Made by a program: the position numbers and the translations under genes. 64,000 nt of DNA from Chloroflexi bacterium AL-N1 (GTDB taxonomy: Bacteria; Chloroflexota; Chloroflexia; Chloroflexales; Roseiflexaceae): the NCBI GenBank assembly GCA_013122435.1, contig WYDT01000001.1:62001-126000 (forward strand), in the 5' to 3' direction. This document shows positions 7,889 through 17,829 of the stretch, in pieces (positions within the stretch are counted from its first letter, which is position 1; each line of letters starts with the position of its first letter). The notes beneath the pieces are model-generated. The model worked only from the letters and a program-made list of their open reading frames with translations, was not told the origin of the DNA and did no database searches.

Positions 7889-10210
7889 TCATAGCAATGG
7901 TTGCATACCTGATGGTGTATTCGAATTCGTTCCTGGAACCCAGTTATAGGACGTCTGATGACTACGTTGTTGCGGGTTAATACCTTTCGGTTGTTTCAAA
8001 TAGATCACCTCCTTGTTACCAGGGGTATTCTTGATAAGGACATGTATTTCAAAATTCGGATCAGTTTGTGACTTTACGCTGATCTGAATTGAGTCAGGAT
8101 ACTCCTGTCCCGGTGTACTATAATGAGGCTTAACCTTGTAATCCACGGCATTACCTGCTTTCACATGTTTGGCCACTTGATCCTCGACCTCACTCTTCAT
8201 AGCAAGATTAGGGCTTTGAAATCCTGTGACAAAGTTCTGCGGGTTTTTATTTGAACCACCAAGCTGTGCTCCGAAGAGATGTAAACGTGCTACAGAGTCA
8301 CTACCTTTGACTCCTTGTGCATCATCCCAACCAGTGGGAAGAACAGTCGAGTCAGGGTTGGTGGTATGTTTACCCGCCATCCCAGGGGTAATAGTCCCTG
8401 AAACCTCACCTGACTTCCCATCGGACTTGAGATTATTGTATTTTACTTGACCCTGATATACTGTTCCATTGATTGTATGAGGTTGAGGACTCTGCATAGC
8501 AGTTTTATCGTTTTTAGGTTTATACTGGCTTTCCTGATGTTTCATATGTTTCGCATATTCCTGGTCGTCTGGATCAATGTAAACGCGTTTACCCTGGGTT
8601 TCATAGTAGATGTTCCCATTCGCATCAGACTTCCATTTACGCTTAACATCCTGATCGTCAAGATTTGTCTTTGGTTTCTTAGCACTGCCAGTGGTACCTG
8701 GAGCACACCGTTTGGGAGCCGCCAACCCACGCACTTTGCCTCTGTAGATGATACAGGCATCACTATCCGGTGTTTCGGCTGCCGCATCAACCACATCATC
8801 ACCCTGTCGTGCAACATCCGTCCCGGTATCAGCCGCCTCATCCCCAGACTTAAAGAGCTTTCGTATAGTTGGGGTAAGCTGATCCATCAACTCTCCTACA
8901 AAGTCTCCCATCCCTGGTACGAACGCAAAGAGCGCTTCAATGGCTAGCGACAGCGCACTGATAACAATGCCAGCAATGTCACCATCAATAGACGATTCGA
9001 TTAGTTCTTTGGCATCACACAGAGCACCCAGCGCATCACCCACACCAGGAATGAACTGTAAAACCATACTGCCACATGCGCTGTCCAGGATTTTGAGTAA
9101 TGCATCTAACGAGGGGTTTTTGAAGAACTCAATAATGCCTTCAATGATGCCAATCAAGGCTTGGAATTCACCAGTGAGGAAAGCTTTCGCACCTTCCCAT
9201 ACATCTTCCAGCGCACCGAGGAATGGTTCAATAACATGTTCTGCTATAGGTTCAATAACGTATTCTGTGAAACAATTCTTAACCATCTTAAAGATGTTCC
9301 AACTCCACTCACACTTCTCTTCTTCCCGCTCAACTACTGACTCACAGTCCCAACCAGACGACTCACCACCAGGCTCCACAACCGTTGTATTGGTACAGGT
9401 TGTTATAGTCGTCTCGTCACCATTTCCTTCGCGTTTCTCGCAGGTCTGGGTGAGTTGATTGCCATCTGTACTATCATTACATTCCCAGCCCTCCTCTGCT
9501 GGTAAGGGGTCCGGTGCCACTTGTTGGGTTTCACAATTCCATGAAGTGTCATCGGCAAGACTCTGAGCATTGACCACTGTGCTGTTGTGACATTCTTCGA
9601 CGGAACCAGGATCGTCAGGTGAGACACGCCAACAATCTTGATCAAACTGCTGATCCCCGTCCGCAGTGGTGCTCGTCGTTTCGGTACATTCATAGCCCTC
9701 TAGTGGCTCCGGTACGATCTGGGTGGTTTCACAGGAGTATTCGGGCGGTGGTGCTTCACCCTCCCAAAGATCCTGGCCGGTCGCAGTCGCTGTACAGTTT
9801 TCGACCGCTTTGGGGTTGTCCGGCGCCACCCGCGAACAGTTGGTGGTCTGCTGTAGATAGCCATTATCACCAATCGTCGACTCACCCTGTTGACATTCAT
9901 ACCCCTCTTCAGCCGGTAATGATGGGGGCGGATCGATGGCCTGTTGGGACACATCGATCCCACGTGCCTCTGCTTCATCGAGTTGGTCACAAGTGACGCC
10001 TTCAATGCCGATAACCCGCAATGCACATCCAAACTGACGGGCAAAGCTTTCACCAATGACGTTTCCATTCTGAGTCAGGGCAAAGGCACTGACACCGAGG
10101 GCCACCAGCACGATGGCCAGCAACCCAATCCATTCGACAGTGCTGGCGCCGCCCTGGTGCCGAACCACCTGGCTCAGCCAGGTTTTCCATCTATGTTGTT
10201 GTGATTTCAT
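7889..10210 (-). CDS. Flp-pilin / Cys-repeat / nuclease toxin fusion
   Basis: 773 residues from the ATG at 10210 (AAGGATG upstream); the frame is open 41 codons further but that part looks non-coding. Residues 1-20 form a basic leader. The site G21/ASTVE26 and a hydrophobic helix to about 43 copy the Flp pilin at 19673-19906, with cleavage Gly and Glu+5 at the same residue numbers. About 75-300 holds Cys-rich repeats built on EGYEC, a second Cys, RVxPDxPxxVExC and WxCET. About 350-500 is hydrophobic with two FIPGVGD/FVPGMGD segments, like pre-toxin regions. About 610-740 carries RLHLFGAQLGG (H644) and VDYKVKPHY, resembling the DNA/RNA non-specific endonuclease family of polymorphic toxins. 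The candidate immunity gene follows. Toxicity and route of export are inferred. Confidence 0.72.
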   Translation of the reverse strand: MKSQQHRWKTWLSQVVRHQGGASTVEWIGLLAIVLVALGVSAFALTQNGNVIGESFARQFGCALRVIGIEGVTCDQLDEAEARGIDVSQQAIDPPPSLPAEEGYECQQGESTIGDNGYLQQTTNCSRVAPDNPKAVENCTATATGQDLWEGEAPPPEYSCETTQIVPEPLEGYECTETTSTTADGDQQFDQDCWRVSPDDPGSVEECHNSTVVNAQSLADDTSWNCETQQVAPDPLPAEEGWECNDSTDGNQLTQTCEKREGNGDETTITTCTNTTVVEPGGESSGWDCESVVEREEEKCEWSWNIFKMVKNCFTEYVIEPIAEHVIEPFLGALEDVWEGAKAFLTGEFQALIGIIEGIIEFFKNPSLDALLKILDSACGSMVLQFIPGVGDALGALCDAKELIESSIDGDIAGIVISALSLAIEALFAFVPGMGDFVGELMDQLTPTIRKLFKSGDEAADTGTDVARQGDDVVDAAAETPDSDACIIYRGKVRGLAAPKRCAPGTTGSAKKPKTNLDDQDVKRKWKSDANGNIYYETQGKRVYIDPDDQEYAKHMKHQESQYKPKNDKTAMQSPQPHTINGTVYQGQVKYNNLKSDGKSGEVSGTITPGMAGKHTTNPDSTVLPTGWDDAQGVKGSDSVARLHLFGAQLGGSNKNPQNFVTGFQSPNLAMKSEVEDQVAKHVKAGNAVDYKVKPHYSTPGQEYPDSIQISVKSQTDPNFEIHVLIKNTPGNKEVIYLKQPKGINPQQRSHQTSYNWVPGTNSNTPSGMQPLL

Positions 10211-10325
10211 AGCATCATCCTTTACTGTCTGTCTTGCTATGCAGGAGCAACCTGTCAACATGGGGGATGGCAACACCATCGGGCAGCGACGCACACACGC
10301 GTCGGTACAGGATTGCTCGTATCCG

Positions 10326-10955
10326 TCAGGCAATCAAAGCAACCGGAATGACGATCAGGGCTAACAACACCACGGCAGCTACCCCCGGCAAGAGGCAGGT
10401 GCTAATGGCGCGCCAGATCGAAAAGCGATGGGCTTCGGCGATACCAAGAACACTCAGGAGCACACTCCAGCCGCTGAGGACCAGAATGACCAAACCGACC
10501 AGCGTGGCAACAATCGTTTGCCATGGCGCAATGGTCTCGCTAGTGCTAGTGGACGTAAAAAGCGCCGGGCCCAGCAAGAGTGCCAACAAGCCCCACAGCG
10601 GCAAACTGGCAATGACCGGCAATCCGGCCCAGGCGAGCGCTGTACGAAGGTCGCCGGTCCTTCCCTGGCCACCCAGCCAACGACCAACCCAACGAAACAG
10701 CCAAGCCCCGAGGTAGAGCGACACCAGGCCAGTTACTGGTCCGATGACCAGGCAAAGCAACAACATGGTTAGGAAAGCCATCAGATCACCAGCATCACGA
10801 CTGGACACTCGATCAATCATGTTGACAAAACCATGGAGCGCGGCCAGCAACAACACGATGCGGGTTGGGCCCTGGTCGATGAGTTGTCGCAACGTGTCAC
10901 GTGGCTGCGTCCAGATCGTGACGGCGGGATGATTTTGTGGAATATGAGCTAACAT
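10326..10955 (-). CDS. Yip1-like membrane protein
   Basis: 209 residues with about five hydrophobic segments (roughly 35-52, 60-85, 105-125, 140-165, 185-207). The start PxxTLRQLIDQGPTR and the mix of Gly/Pro-rich helices resemble bacterial Yip1-domain proteins, which are integral membrane proteins of unknown bacterial function. The start at 10955 has AGGAGG 6 bases upstream. It lies between tadB and the pilin-toxin gene on the same strand, with 115 bases before the toxin. Position suggests an accessory of pilus or toxin export, but nothing in the sequence proves this. Confidence 0.6.
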   Translation of the reverse strand: MLAHIPQNHPAVTIWTQPRDTLRQLIDQGPTRIVLLLAALHGFVNMIDRVSSRDAGDLMAFLTMLLLCLVIGPVTGLVSLYLGAWLFRWVGRWLGGQGRTGDLRTALAWAGLPVIASLPLWGLLALLLGPALFTSTSTSETIAPWQTIVATLVGLVILVLSGWSVLLSVLGIAEAHRFSIWRAISTCLLPGVAAVVLLALIVIPVALIA

Positions 10956-11016
10956 GAGAACCTCCTGAATACAAATACATCAGCGAAAAAAGACGCAACA
11001 ATCCCCTAAGCACATC

Positions 11017-11066
11017 GGCTCTGTTGAAAAAACAAGCCTGTGCCACGTATCCGATACCTGGGTATC
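11017..11066 (-). terminator. Two hairpins downstream of tadB
   Basis: Between tadB and the Yip1 gene lie GATACC/GGTATC (11053-11066) and an imperfect GGCTcTGTT/AACAaGCC hairpin with an A/T-rich loop (11017-11038). They could end or attenuate the long pilin-tadB transcript before the toxin module. There is no clean T-run, so this is tentative. Confidence 0.3.
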
Positions 11067-11081
11067 AGGTGTTAGAACAGC

Positions 11082-12029
11082 CTAGACTTCGATCTGGAGA
11101 ATCTTGCGGATAATAAAGAACACCCCCACTTGTATAAGCAGAAATATCGCCAAAAGCACCCAACCGATAACCGTCTCGAAGATGGCTTCACCGATCAGGG
11201 TGCCGCGGAGCATCAGCAGGATACCAATGGGCATAATCATGCAGATCATCGCGGAGAAACGCGCATCCGCTGTGAGCGACCTGATCTCGCTGGCAATCCG
11301 CTGGCGCTCGGTCAGCATGACCGACATGGCCGCCAGGACTCGCGCCAGGTTGCCACCAGCCTGATGCTGCACCACCACCGCACCAATCACCACATCGAGA
11401 TCACGGCTGGGTACCCGCTGACGCAAACGACTGAATGACTGTAGCAAGGTCTCACCAACCATCAACTCATGGTGTGTATTGCGAAACTCACCACGTGCTG
11501 GCTCTGGCAGACGATCTATGACCTGAGCAATCGCTTGTTGGATGGACATTCCCGACCGTAACGAGTTCGCCAGGAGTTGGGTCACCTCGGTTAGTTGTTC
11601 ATCAAATGCCTGAACATAGGCGCCCTGACGCAGGAAGAAGAACATTTTGGGAACCAGATAATACACACCAAGACCGAGCAATGCGGTTGGCAACAGTGGA
11701 ATGTCAAACATAAAGTAACCGCCTGCCACAATACCCGCCGTCAATCCCACACGAATAGTTTGATAGTCCGATGGTCGCCAGGGCACATGGGCACGACGGA
11801 GCGCTTCCCGCGTCTTGATGACTTCTGGGTCGCGATCATAGCGGTCGGCCCAGCGCACCAGAAAGCTACGGCGGCGTAGCGGATCACTCAGAATAGCCGG
11901 ATCGGCGGCGACATCCTCGGCACGTGTCATCAGATGCTCACGAGCACTGGTGGCCTGTGTCAGACTAGTAATACCCACAAAGGCAGCCAAAATAGCGAGT
12001 GCAATCAGGGTTGAACCAAGCAATATCAT
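11082..12029 (-). CDS. tadB: TadB-like type II secretion F-domain protein
   Basis: 315 residues from the ATG at 12029, chosen for AGGAGG 6 bases upstream and the ATGA overlap with the VWA gene; a longer open frame lacks both. There are hydrophobic segments at the N-terminus, at about 90-130 and two at the C-terminus. Between them is a T2SSF-type cytoplasmic domain with TQLLANSLRSGMSIQQAIAQ, PARGEF and the QAGGNLARVLAAMS block. TadB and TadC form the inner-membrane platform on which the TadA ATPase drives pilin assembly. Coupled translation with the VWA gene and TadA supports one complex. Confidence 0.88.
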   Translation of the reverse strand: MILLGSTLIALAILAAFVGITSLTQATSAREHLMTRAEDVAADPAILSDPLRRRSFLVRWADRYDRDPEVIKTREALRRAHVPWRPSDYQTIRVGLTAGIVAGGYFMFDIPLLPTALLGLGVYYLVPKMFFFLRQGAYVQAFDEQLTEVTQLLANSLRSGMSIQQAIAQVIDRLPEPARGEFRNTHHELMVGETLLQSFSRLRQRVPSRDLDVVIGAVVVQHQAGGNLARVLAAMSVMLTERQRIASEIRSLTADARFSAMICMIMPIGILLMLRGTLIGEAIFETVIGWVLLAIFLLIQVGVFFIIRKILQIEV

Positions 12030-14185
12030 AAATGCCTCCTTAATGCATGAGTTACAAAGATATTCTGGGCACGGGCACGACGGCGATGGCGTCGGATAAG
12101 CATCCACGCCGCAATACCAAGCATACTCAGCACGCTTATCATAGTCGTATTGACGAACATTCCTTTCCGAAAAGGCACCCCAATGCGGCTACTCTGCACA
12201 ATCGCACGATCATCTGGACCAGCAATAGCCAGCGTCAAGCGTCCTGTACCTGCGCGATTCTGGTTTGGCAAATGAACCGCTATCGTACGGCGAACCTCTT
12301 CATTGGGGTTAAGGGTAATTTCGGCAGGCACGATATCAGCGCCATCAGAGCCCTCAATCTGAAACGTAAGTTGCTCTTCCTGAGACGATTCGTTATCGAT
12401 TGACAGGGGAACGTGGAGCACACCCTTCTGGTTGTACGTCAATGTCTGATTAAAGGCGGGATCGATGGTAATGCGGGGAAGCTCTTCAGGCACCGCAAAA
12501 TGTGCCTCCGCATAATCGACATAACTAATCTGCCCCATGGGACCACGCCCCTGAACTTCCGCTGCGACAATTACCCAGTAGTTGCCACTGAACGATGGAG
12601 TATAGGTAAATTGATAACGACCCTCGTCTACGGCTTCAATCTTCAGCGGCTCAGTATCACCATCGGGGCGTTCGACAAACGCTATCGGAAAATCAACACT
12701 TGCAATCTCAAAGTCGGCACGTCCTGGTAGCTCCAACACACCCTCAAAGGGTATATGGATGGTTTTCATCGTCGCAACGGGTGGAATGTTCAAGGTCATG
12801 GTTGGCAGAGAAGTGACGCGCACCGTGTAGTCTTTGCGTACATGAATGGACGTCTCAGTTTGGTGGGGTGCTTCCAATTGTACGGTGTAATCACCCGCTT
12901 CGAAGAGCGGTGGATAGAGACCACTGTAACGACCATCGTTCGCCTTCGCATCGTAATCGCCACCCTCGTCGGCAATGGTCACTGGCACATCGGCTTCTGG
13001 TGTAATGATCTGAGCACTTGGCGTCAATCCGGTAACGCGCTCTTCGGTCTGCTGTTTTTGAATATCAGTGACCAGGAATAGTGGTCGCCCCTGTGGATGG
13101 TAGCGAATACTACTGTCATCATCGTTAAAGGCCGGTGCGGGCACCGACAACTGGAGACTCAGTTGAGAGCGACTCAACACCACGACTTCGGTAGCCGCAT
13201 CATCTGGTCGCGTAACGTTGATCTCCCAGTCGCCGACCAGATCGACCTGAGCTTCGGGCAGCACCGTATAGAGTTCATATTCTGGTTCATCGCTGCGCTG
13301 AATCGTATTTTCATAATATGGTTGTAATAAATCATTGTCACCCGGTGCCAGAAGGGTACGAATACTCGCCTCCTTGTCGTTGCGCACCAGCACCACACTC
13401 ACCTGACTTGGCAGATGGTCTTTGAGCACCTGTGCCAGTGGCTCGAGTGTGTTGGGCTGTATGGTTACACGGTCGATGAAGCGATCATCTCCAGCCAGCG
13501 TATAAATATCGAGATAACTATCGAGCAGATCACTGGCCTGTTCCGCATAGATAACAGCAGCACCCAGCGGTTCGGCAATGGATTGTCGCAGATAGTCTGG
13601 ATCGGATTCGGCACCCAGTGCAATAGAAAAGATTTTACGGTACCGACGTTCCTGAAATTGCCCAACGGCCTGACCAACCCGCTCAACCTGTCCTGTGCCA
13701 GTGGGCAAACCATCGCTGAGCATCACCACAAACTGTCGTTCATTCGCGACACCATCACCACTGGTCGTCGTTTCGAGCATCTCGTAAGCCTGAGTAAGCG
13801 CCGTTCCCATATGGGTTTCTTCGCCCATGGGCTCCTTACGCAGGTCATCGATTTGCCCTTTGAGTTCCTCGATATCAGAACGATTCTTGATGCCTTCCAG
13901 TCTTTTGGTAAGCCAGCGGGTCTCGCTGGCCCCGGACATCACCACCACCCCGATCTTGTCACCTGGATCGGCCAGATCGACAAAGAGTTTGGCGGCGGCG
14001 AGTCGCAGAAAACGTGGATCATTCTCTTCCATACTGCCTGAATGATCGATTACCAGCACAATATCACTATTGGTATCCGTAGCAGGTTCCTGTGCGCGTG
14101 CACTACGTGCCCTGGCCACAGGGAAGAGCAGTGAAATAATAATGATAACAAGCATTACAACCGCAATACATTTTTTGAGTTTCAT
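12026..14185 (-). CDS. Secreted, membrane-anchored VWA-domain protein of the Tad operon
   Basis: 719 residues. A signal sequence (1-31) is followed by a von Willebrand A domain with an intact MIDAS motif D47-H-S49-G-S51 and a later T in EETHMGTA. Extracellular beta-sandwich-like regions follow; around 405-420 there is an EGGDYDAKANDGRYSG block like those before Ig-like domains of VWA proteins. A transmembrane helix at about 683-703 and a basic cytoplasmic tail complete it. Its start overlaps the tadA stop by ATGA and its stop overlaps the tadB start by ATGA, so three genes are translationally coupled. VWA domains occur in some Tad/type IV minor pilins, where they sense contact or bind partners. 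A role in adhesion or assembly here is inferred. Confidence 0.85.
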   Translation of the reverse strand: MKLKKCIAVVMLVIIIISLLFPVARARSARAQEPATDTNSDIVLVIDHSGSMEENDPRFLRLAAAKLFVDLADPGDKIGVVVMSGASETRWLTKRLEGIKNRSDIEELKGQIDDLRKEPMGEETHMGTALTQAYEMLETTTSGDGVANERQFVVMLSDGLPTGTGQVERVGQAVGQFQERRYRKIFSIALGAESDPDYLRQSIAEPLGAAVIYAEQASDLLDSYLDIYTLAGDDRFIDRVTIQPNTLEPLAQVLKDHLPSQVSVVLVRNDKEASIRTLLAPGDNDLLQPYYENTIQRSDEPEYELYTVLPEAQVDLVGDWEINVTRPDDAATEVVVLSRSQLSLQLSVPAPAFNDDDSSIRYHPQGRPLFLVTDIQKQQTEERVTGLTPSAQIITPEADVPVTIADEGGDYDAKANDGRYSGLYPPLFEAGDYTVQLEAPHQTETSIHVRKDYTVRVTSLPTMTLNIPPVATMKTIHIPFEGVLELPGRADFEIASVDFPIAFVERPDGDTEPLKIEAVDEGRYQFTYTPSFSGNYWVIVAAEVQGRGPMGQISYVDYAEAHFAVPEELPRITIDPAFNQTLTYNQKGVLHVPLSIDNESSQEEQLTFQIEGSDGADIVPAEITLNPNEEVRRTIAVHLPNQNRAGTGRLTLAIAGPDDRAIVQSSRIGVPFRKGMFVNTTMISVLSMLGIAAWMLIRRHRRRARAQNIFVTHALRRHL

Positions 14186-16641
14186 GAGGTCACCTCGATG
14201 TTGATCCCAAATGCACGGAGTCGTTCCAGGACACGTGGTTGGTAGCCCGTCGCTACATGCTCACCAATTACTCGGCCCTCAGCATCAAAACCACGCTGAT
14301 CGAAACGAAAGATATCGTGCACCTGCACCTGATCACGCTCGTCAAGACCAACTACCTCAGAGATAGCTTTGATTTTGCGGCTCCCATCGGCTAGGCGACT
14401 CTGCTGCACGACCAGATCGAGCGTGCAAAGCTGGCGACGAATGGCAGGCAACGAAAGCGCCTCCGCTTCACGTGCCCACATCACCATCGTTTCCAAACGA
14501 CTGAATGCTTCCTGGGGAGAGTTCGCATGGACCGTGGTTAATGATCCTTCATGACCCGTGTTCATGGCCTGGAGCATATCGAGCGTCTCGGCACCACGCA
14601 CCTCACCGACAATGATGCGATCCGGCCGCATCCGCAGGGCGTTCCGCACCAGATCGCGGATGGTGACTTCACCCTCACCAAAACGATCCGAGGGGCGTGT
14701 CTCTAATCCGACGACGTGATCACCTGGGGTGCCAATCCGCAGTTCCGCAGCATCCTCAATCGTTACCAGGCGCTCGTGTCGCAGATCGATCTGGTCCGCA
14801 ATAGCCCCCAGCAACGTGGTTTTACCGCTGCCAGTACCACCAGAAATAAGCACATTGAGTTTGGCACGGATGCACGCACGCAGAAATTCGGCCATTGGTG
14901 CCGTTATACTCCCTAGTTCCGTCAGTCGTTCCAGCGTAAACGGGGTATGACTAAACCGTCGAATCGTCAGCACCGGCCCCTGCAAAGCAATCGGGCTCAA
15001 AATGGCATTGACACGACCACCACCAGGGAAACGCTCGTCATTTGGCAAGCGTGCATCCACCATCGGTGTGCTTTCATCCAGGCGTCGGTTGAGTGGAGCG
15101 ATAATCGTGTTGATGACATTCAGCAGATGTTGGCTGTCGCGGAAGCGAATATGATCCGCAGGGTGCAAGCGACCGCCTTCTTCAATCCATGTTTCGTATG
15201 GCCCGTTAATCATAATCTCCGTGATTTTGGGATTATCAAGCACACCTTGTCCAAGTGCCTCCCGTAGATAGTTTGATTTGAACAGATCATCCAGGGCACC
15301 ACGACTCGGCTCAATTTTGGGCAGACAGATCGGTGTGGCACCTGTCGCCGTAAATGAGCCATACAGTTCACCCGTTTCATTCACACCGTGATGGTAAACA
15401 AAGATGTCACGGAGCACGACTTCGCCGTGCTGAATCCCCTGAACTTCCGAGATGCTGGTGATTTTGCGGCCTCCATCCAGTAAGCGGCTTTGCTGAATGA
15501 CAATGTCCAGTGCGCCGACCAGTTGCTCTCGAATGGCGGAAAGCGGTAATTCACCCGCACCCTCGGCCCACATCACCATCGTTTCCAGACGACTAAATGC
15601 ATCACGTGGGGAGTTGGCATGTACCGTGGTCATCGAGCCTTCGTGACCTGTATTCATGGCCTGGAGCATATCGAGTGTCTCGGCACCACGTACCTCACCA
15701 ACAATGATGCGATTGGGTCGCATCCGCAACGAGTTACGCACCAGATCACGGATGCTAATGGCTCCCTGCCCTTCGACATTGGCCGGGCGGGCTTCAAGCC
15801 GCGCAACATGCGGATGGCTTCGATAAAAGCGAAGTTCAGCAGCATCTTCAATCGTCACAATACGCTCGTGACATGGAATAAATGATGACAGAACATTCAG
15901 CAGGGTGGTTTTACCCGAACCAGTACCACCACTGACCAGAATGTTCCGTTTGCCAATCACACATGCTTTAAGAAACTCGGCCATTGCTGTGGTGATCGCT
16001 TCTTTCTCCACCAGATCATCGATAGTAAAGGGATCGCGGCGGAAACGACGGATGGTGAGCAGGGGACCATCGACGGCGAGTGGACGAATGACTGCATTGA
16101 CTCGACTGCCGTCAGTGAGACGTGCGTCGACCATAGGAACACTCTCGTCGATGCGACGACCAAGGGGTGAAACGATCCGGTCGATAATGTGTAGAATATG
16201 ATCACGGTTCTCAAACCAGATGTCCGAGACGGCTGTCAGCAAACCGTTGCGCTCAATAAAGACACGGGCATAGCCTTCAGGATCTTCATCGTTGCGCTGA
16301 ACCCAGTTGATCATAATCTCCGTGATGTTGGGGTCGCGCATCAGAGCCTCGATAGGTCCCAATCCAACGGTTTCGTCCAAAATGATGTTGATCAACTCGG
16401 CGCGATCTCGTCCAGCGATCACGCGTCCTTCCTGGAGGATCATGCTGTTCACCAGGCCATCAATCCGTGAGCGTAGTGCAATTGATGGAAGCAGCAACAA
16501 TTCTTCCAGGCTTTCTTCCTGCAACAATCTATCGCGGTAGTGGCGGGCAAGCACCGTGATGGGATTGCTCTGTAGTAAGGTGTCCTGCCCGGTGAGTAAA
16601 CGCGCCCGATCAACTGTGCTGAGTTTTTCTAATACAGCCAT
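14182..16641 (-). CDS. tadA: Tandem-fused TadA/CpaF secretion ATPase (two ATPase domains)
   Basis: 819 residues from the ATG at 16641 (AAAAGGAG 7 bases upstream), nearly twice the usual TadA length of about 430-480. The first unit has an N-terminal helical part, [10 protein letters not shown] near 103-112, P-loop GGTGSGKT at 238-245, IEDAAEL at 264-270 and [13 protein letters not shown] from 341. A second unit starts near 450 with [11 protein letters not shown] and has its own GGTGSGKT at 601-608, IEDAAEL and [13 protein letters not shown]. Both look catalytically complete; the second lacks the long N-terminal helical region. TadA powers Flp pilus extension and retraction as a hexamer. A double protein would give a pseudo-hexamer of three chains. 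Pilin genes lie upstream, and VWA and tadB are coupled downstream. Confidence 0.93.
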   Translation of the reverse strand: MAVLEKLSTVDRARLLTGQDTLLQSNPITVLARHYRDRLLQEESLEELLLLPSIALRSRIDGLVNSMILQEGRVIAGRDRAELINIILDETVGLGPIEALMRDPNITEIMINWVQRNDEDPEGYARVFIERNGLLTAVSDIWFENRDHILHIIDRIVSPLGRRIDESVPMVDARLTDGSRVNAVIRPLAVDGPLLTIRRFRRDPFTIDDLVEKEAITTAMAEFLKACVIGKRNILVSGGTGSGKTTLLNVLSSFIPCHERIVTIEDAAELRFYRSHPHVARLEARPANVEGQGAISIRDLVRNSLRMRPNRIIVGEVRGAETLDMLQAMNTGHEGSMTTVHANSPRDAFSRLETMVMWAEGAGELPLSAIREQLVGALDIVIQQSRLLDGGRKITSISEVQGIQHGEVVLRDIFVYHHGVNETGELYGSFTATGATPICLPKIEPSRGALDDLFKSNYLREALGQGVLDNPKITEIMINGPYETWIEEGGRLHPADHIRFRDSQHLLNVINTIIAPLNRRLDESTPMVDARLPNDERFPGGGRVNAILSPIALQGPVLTIRRFSHTPFTLERLTELGSITAPMAEFLRACIRAKLNVLISGGTGSGKTTLLGAIADQIDLRHERLVTIEDAAELRIGTPGDHVVGLETRPSDRFGEGEVTIRDLVRNALRMRPDRIIVGEVRGAETLDMLQAMNTGHEGSLTTVHANSPQEAFSRLETMVMWAREAEALSLPAIRRQLCTLDLVVQQSRLADGSRKIKAISEVVGLDERDQVQVHDIFRFDQRGFDAEGRVIGEHVATGYQPRVLERLRAFGINIEVTS

Positions 16642-16654
16642 GCCTGTGCTCCTT

Positions 16655-16960
16655 TTAGCGTGTGCCGTTTGGCGAAGGTTCGACCGATGGTTCGTCTCGA
16701 ACGGTCGGATGTGCCGACGCATCGATGTTGATCTGGCCAGGGGCACCGTTTTCAAAAGAGGCAATCTGCCATGTGTGAAAACGCACCATCAAACCACCGA
16801 TCTCAAAACGTGATTCGGTGATACCAATCATGATGACTGTGGCGATCAGCATGCCGATGGCAACACCACTGAGATACTCGACCATTACGACACCACGTTC
16901 GTTGTCGAATAATCTAATGAGATGCTTTAGCTGTCTCTGTCGGGTTATCTGTTTCATCAT
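16655..16960 (-). CDS. Flp-like pilin/pseudopilin
   Basis: 101 residues. A basic leader ends in NERG23/VVMVE28YL, followed by a hydrophobic helix to about 47: the G/xxxxE prepilin site of the Tad family. The rest (50-101) is a soluble acidic tail without Cys. The likely fate is cleavage by the A24 peptidase and insertion as a minor pilin. Its gene ends 13 bases before the tadA start, and two ATGs (16960, 16957) follow a GGTGG site. It has no similarity I recognise beyond the class III signal. Confidence 0.75.
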   Translation of the reverse strand: MMKQITRQRQLKHLIRLFDNERGVVMVEYLSGVAIGMLIATVIMIGITESRFEIGGLMVRFHTWQIASFENGAPGQINIDASAHPTVRDEPSVEPSPNGTR

Positions 16961-16986
16961 TCCACCTTTATTGTTAAGACAGTCGT

Positions 16987-17238
16987 TTAGTTCACAGGTG
17001 CGCTAACATCATCTCGGGGCACTACCATCGGCCCTTCCGTCCCCAGACCACCCTCAAAACCATTTGCGTACATGAACATCACATCCTGCACCGTCGTGCG
17101 TAGTTGCTCGCCTGGCAATCCATAGAAGGCGGTCCATACCGTTGCGATGATTGCCAGCACAATTGCACTCACGCCAATCCATTCCACCATCACCGATCCC
17201 TGTTCATCTGAAACCAGATGTTGTATTTGCGTCCACAT
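16987..17238 (-). CDS. Flp-like pilin
   Basis: 83 residues with DEQG14/SVMVE19W and a hydrophobic helix to about 36, then a 45-residue tail. This is the size and layout of Flp-family pilins; the core VEWIGVSAIVLAIIA is close to that of the Flp at 19673. It is probably a second structural or minor pilin. AGAGGATA precedes the ATG. It sits 26 bases upstream of the next pilin gene in the same transcript. Confidence 0.8.
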   Translation of the reverse strand: MWTQIQHLVSDEQGSVMVEWIGVSAIVLAIIATVWTAFYGLPGEQLRTTVQDVMFMYANGFEGGLGTEGPMVVPRDDVSAPVN

Positions 17239-17268
17239 ATCCGTATCCTCTATGTAGCACTGGCGTGA

Positions 17269-17805
17269 TTATTCACCAGGTTGAATAGCAATAAAACCAA
17301 GCTGTTGTGCTTCGTTCAGGGTGACCAGGCGCTGTAATTGCGTGGCCATATCGGTCAGATATACCTTGCGATGTCCGTGATCGATCACCAATGACTGTTG
17401 CTGAGTGCTATCAATCAGCGTCAACTGACCATTGTTCGACTCAACTAACACCTCATCTGCCGGACGAATAAGCATCTGTTGGTCCTGTTGCGAGTCGAAA
17501 AACACATACTCGTTGGTCTGTGGATCGAACACCACTGGTTGTCGTGTCGACCAGAGCGCATCGGCCTTGTAGGCTATCGCATCTGCGAATTCAGGTGGTG
17601 GCGGACCAAAGACTACGATGTCACGACCAAAGTGCAAGGCGTAGGCATCGGTGGTTCTGGTGAGGGTGGCACGCAACTCATTGCTGTAATCGAGTGCTGT
17701 ATAGACACTACCGATCATCATCAGTATGACGGTGCCAAGTCCCAACCACTCCATCGTCTGTACACCACGCTCGTTTTTGCAGATTTGATATAACCACATA
17801 AACAT
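17269..17805 (-). CDS. Pilin-like protein with long soluble tail
   Basis: 178 residues. NERG14/VQTME19W and a hydrophobic helix to about 38 mark it as a Tad-type prepilin. The C-terminal 130 residues are soluble and Gln/Asp-rich, without a domain I recognise. Tad minor pilins with such tails cap or initiate the fibre. AAAGGAC precedes the ATG. It is flanked on both sides by pilin-type genes on the same strand. Confidence 0.75.
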   Translation of the reverse strand: MFMWLYQICKNERGVQTMEWLGLGTVILMMIGSVYTALDYSNELRATLTRTTDAYALHFGRDIVVFGPPPPEFADAIAYKADALWSTRQPVVFDPQTNEYVFFDSQQDQQMLIRPADEVLVESNNGQLTLIDSTQQQSLVIDHGHRKVYLTDMATQLQRLVTLNEAQQLGFIAIQPGE

Positions 17806-17829
17806 ATCTTCGTCCTTTTTTCATCATAT

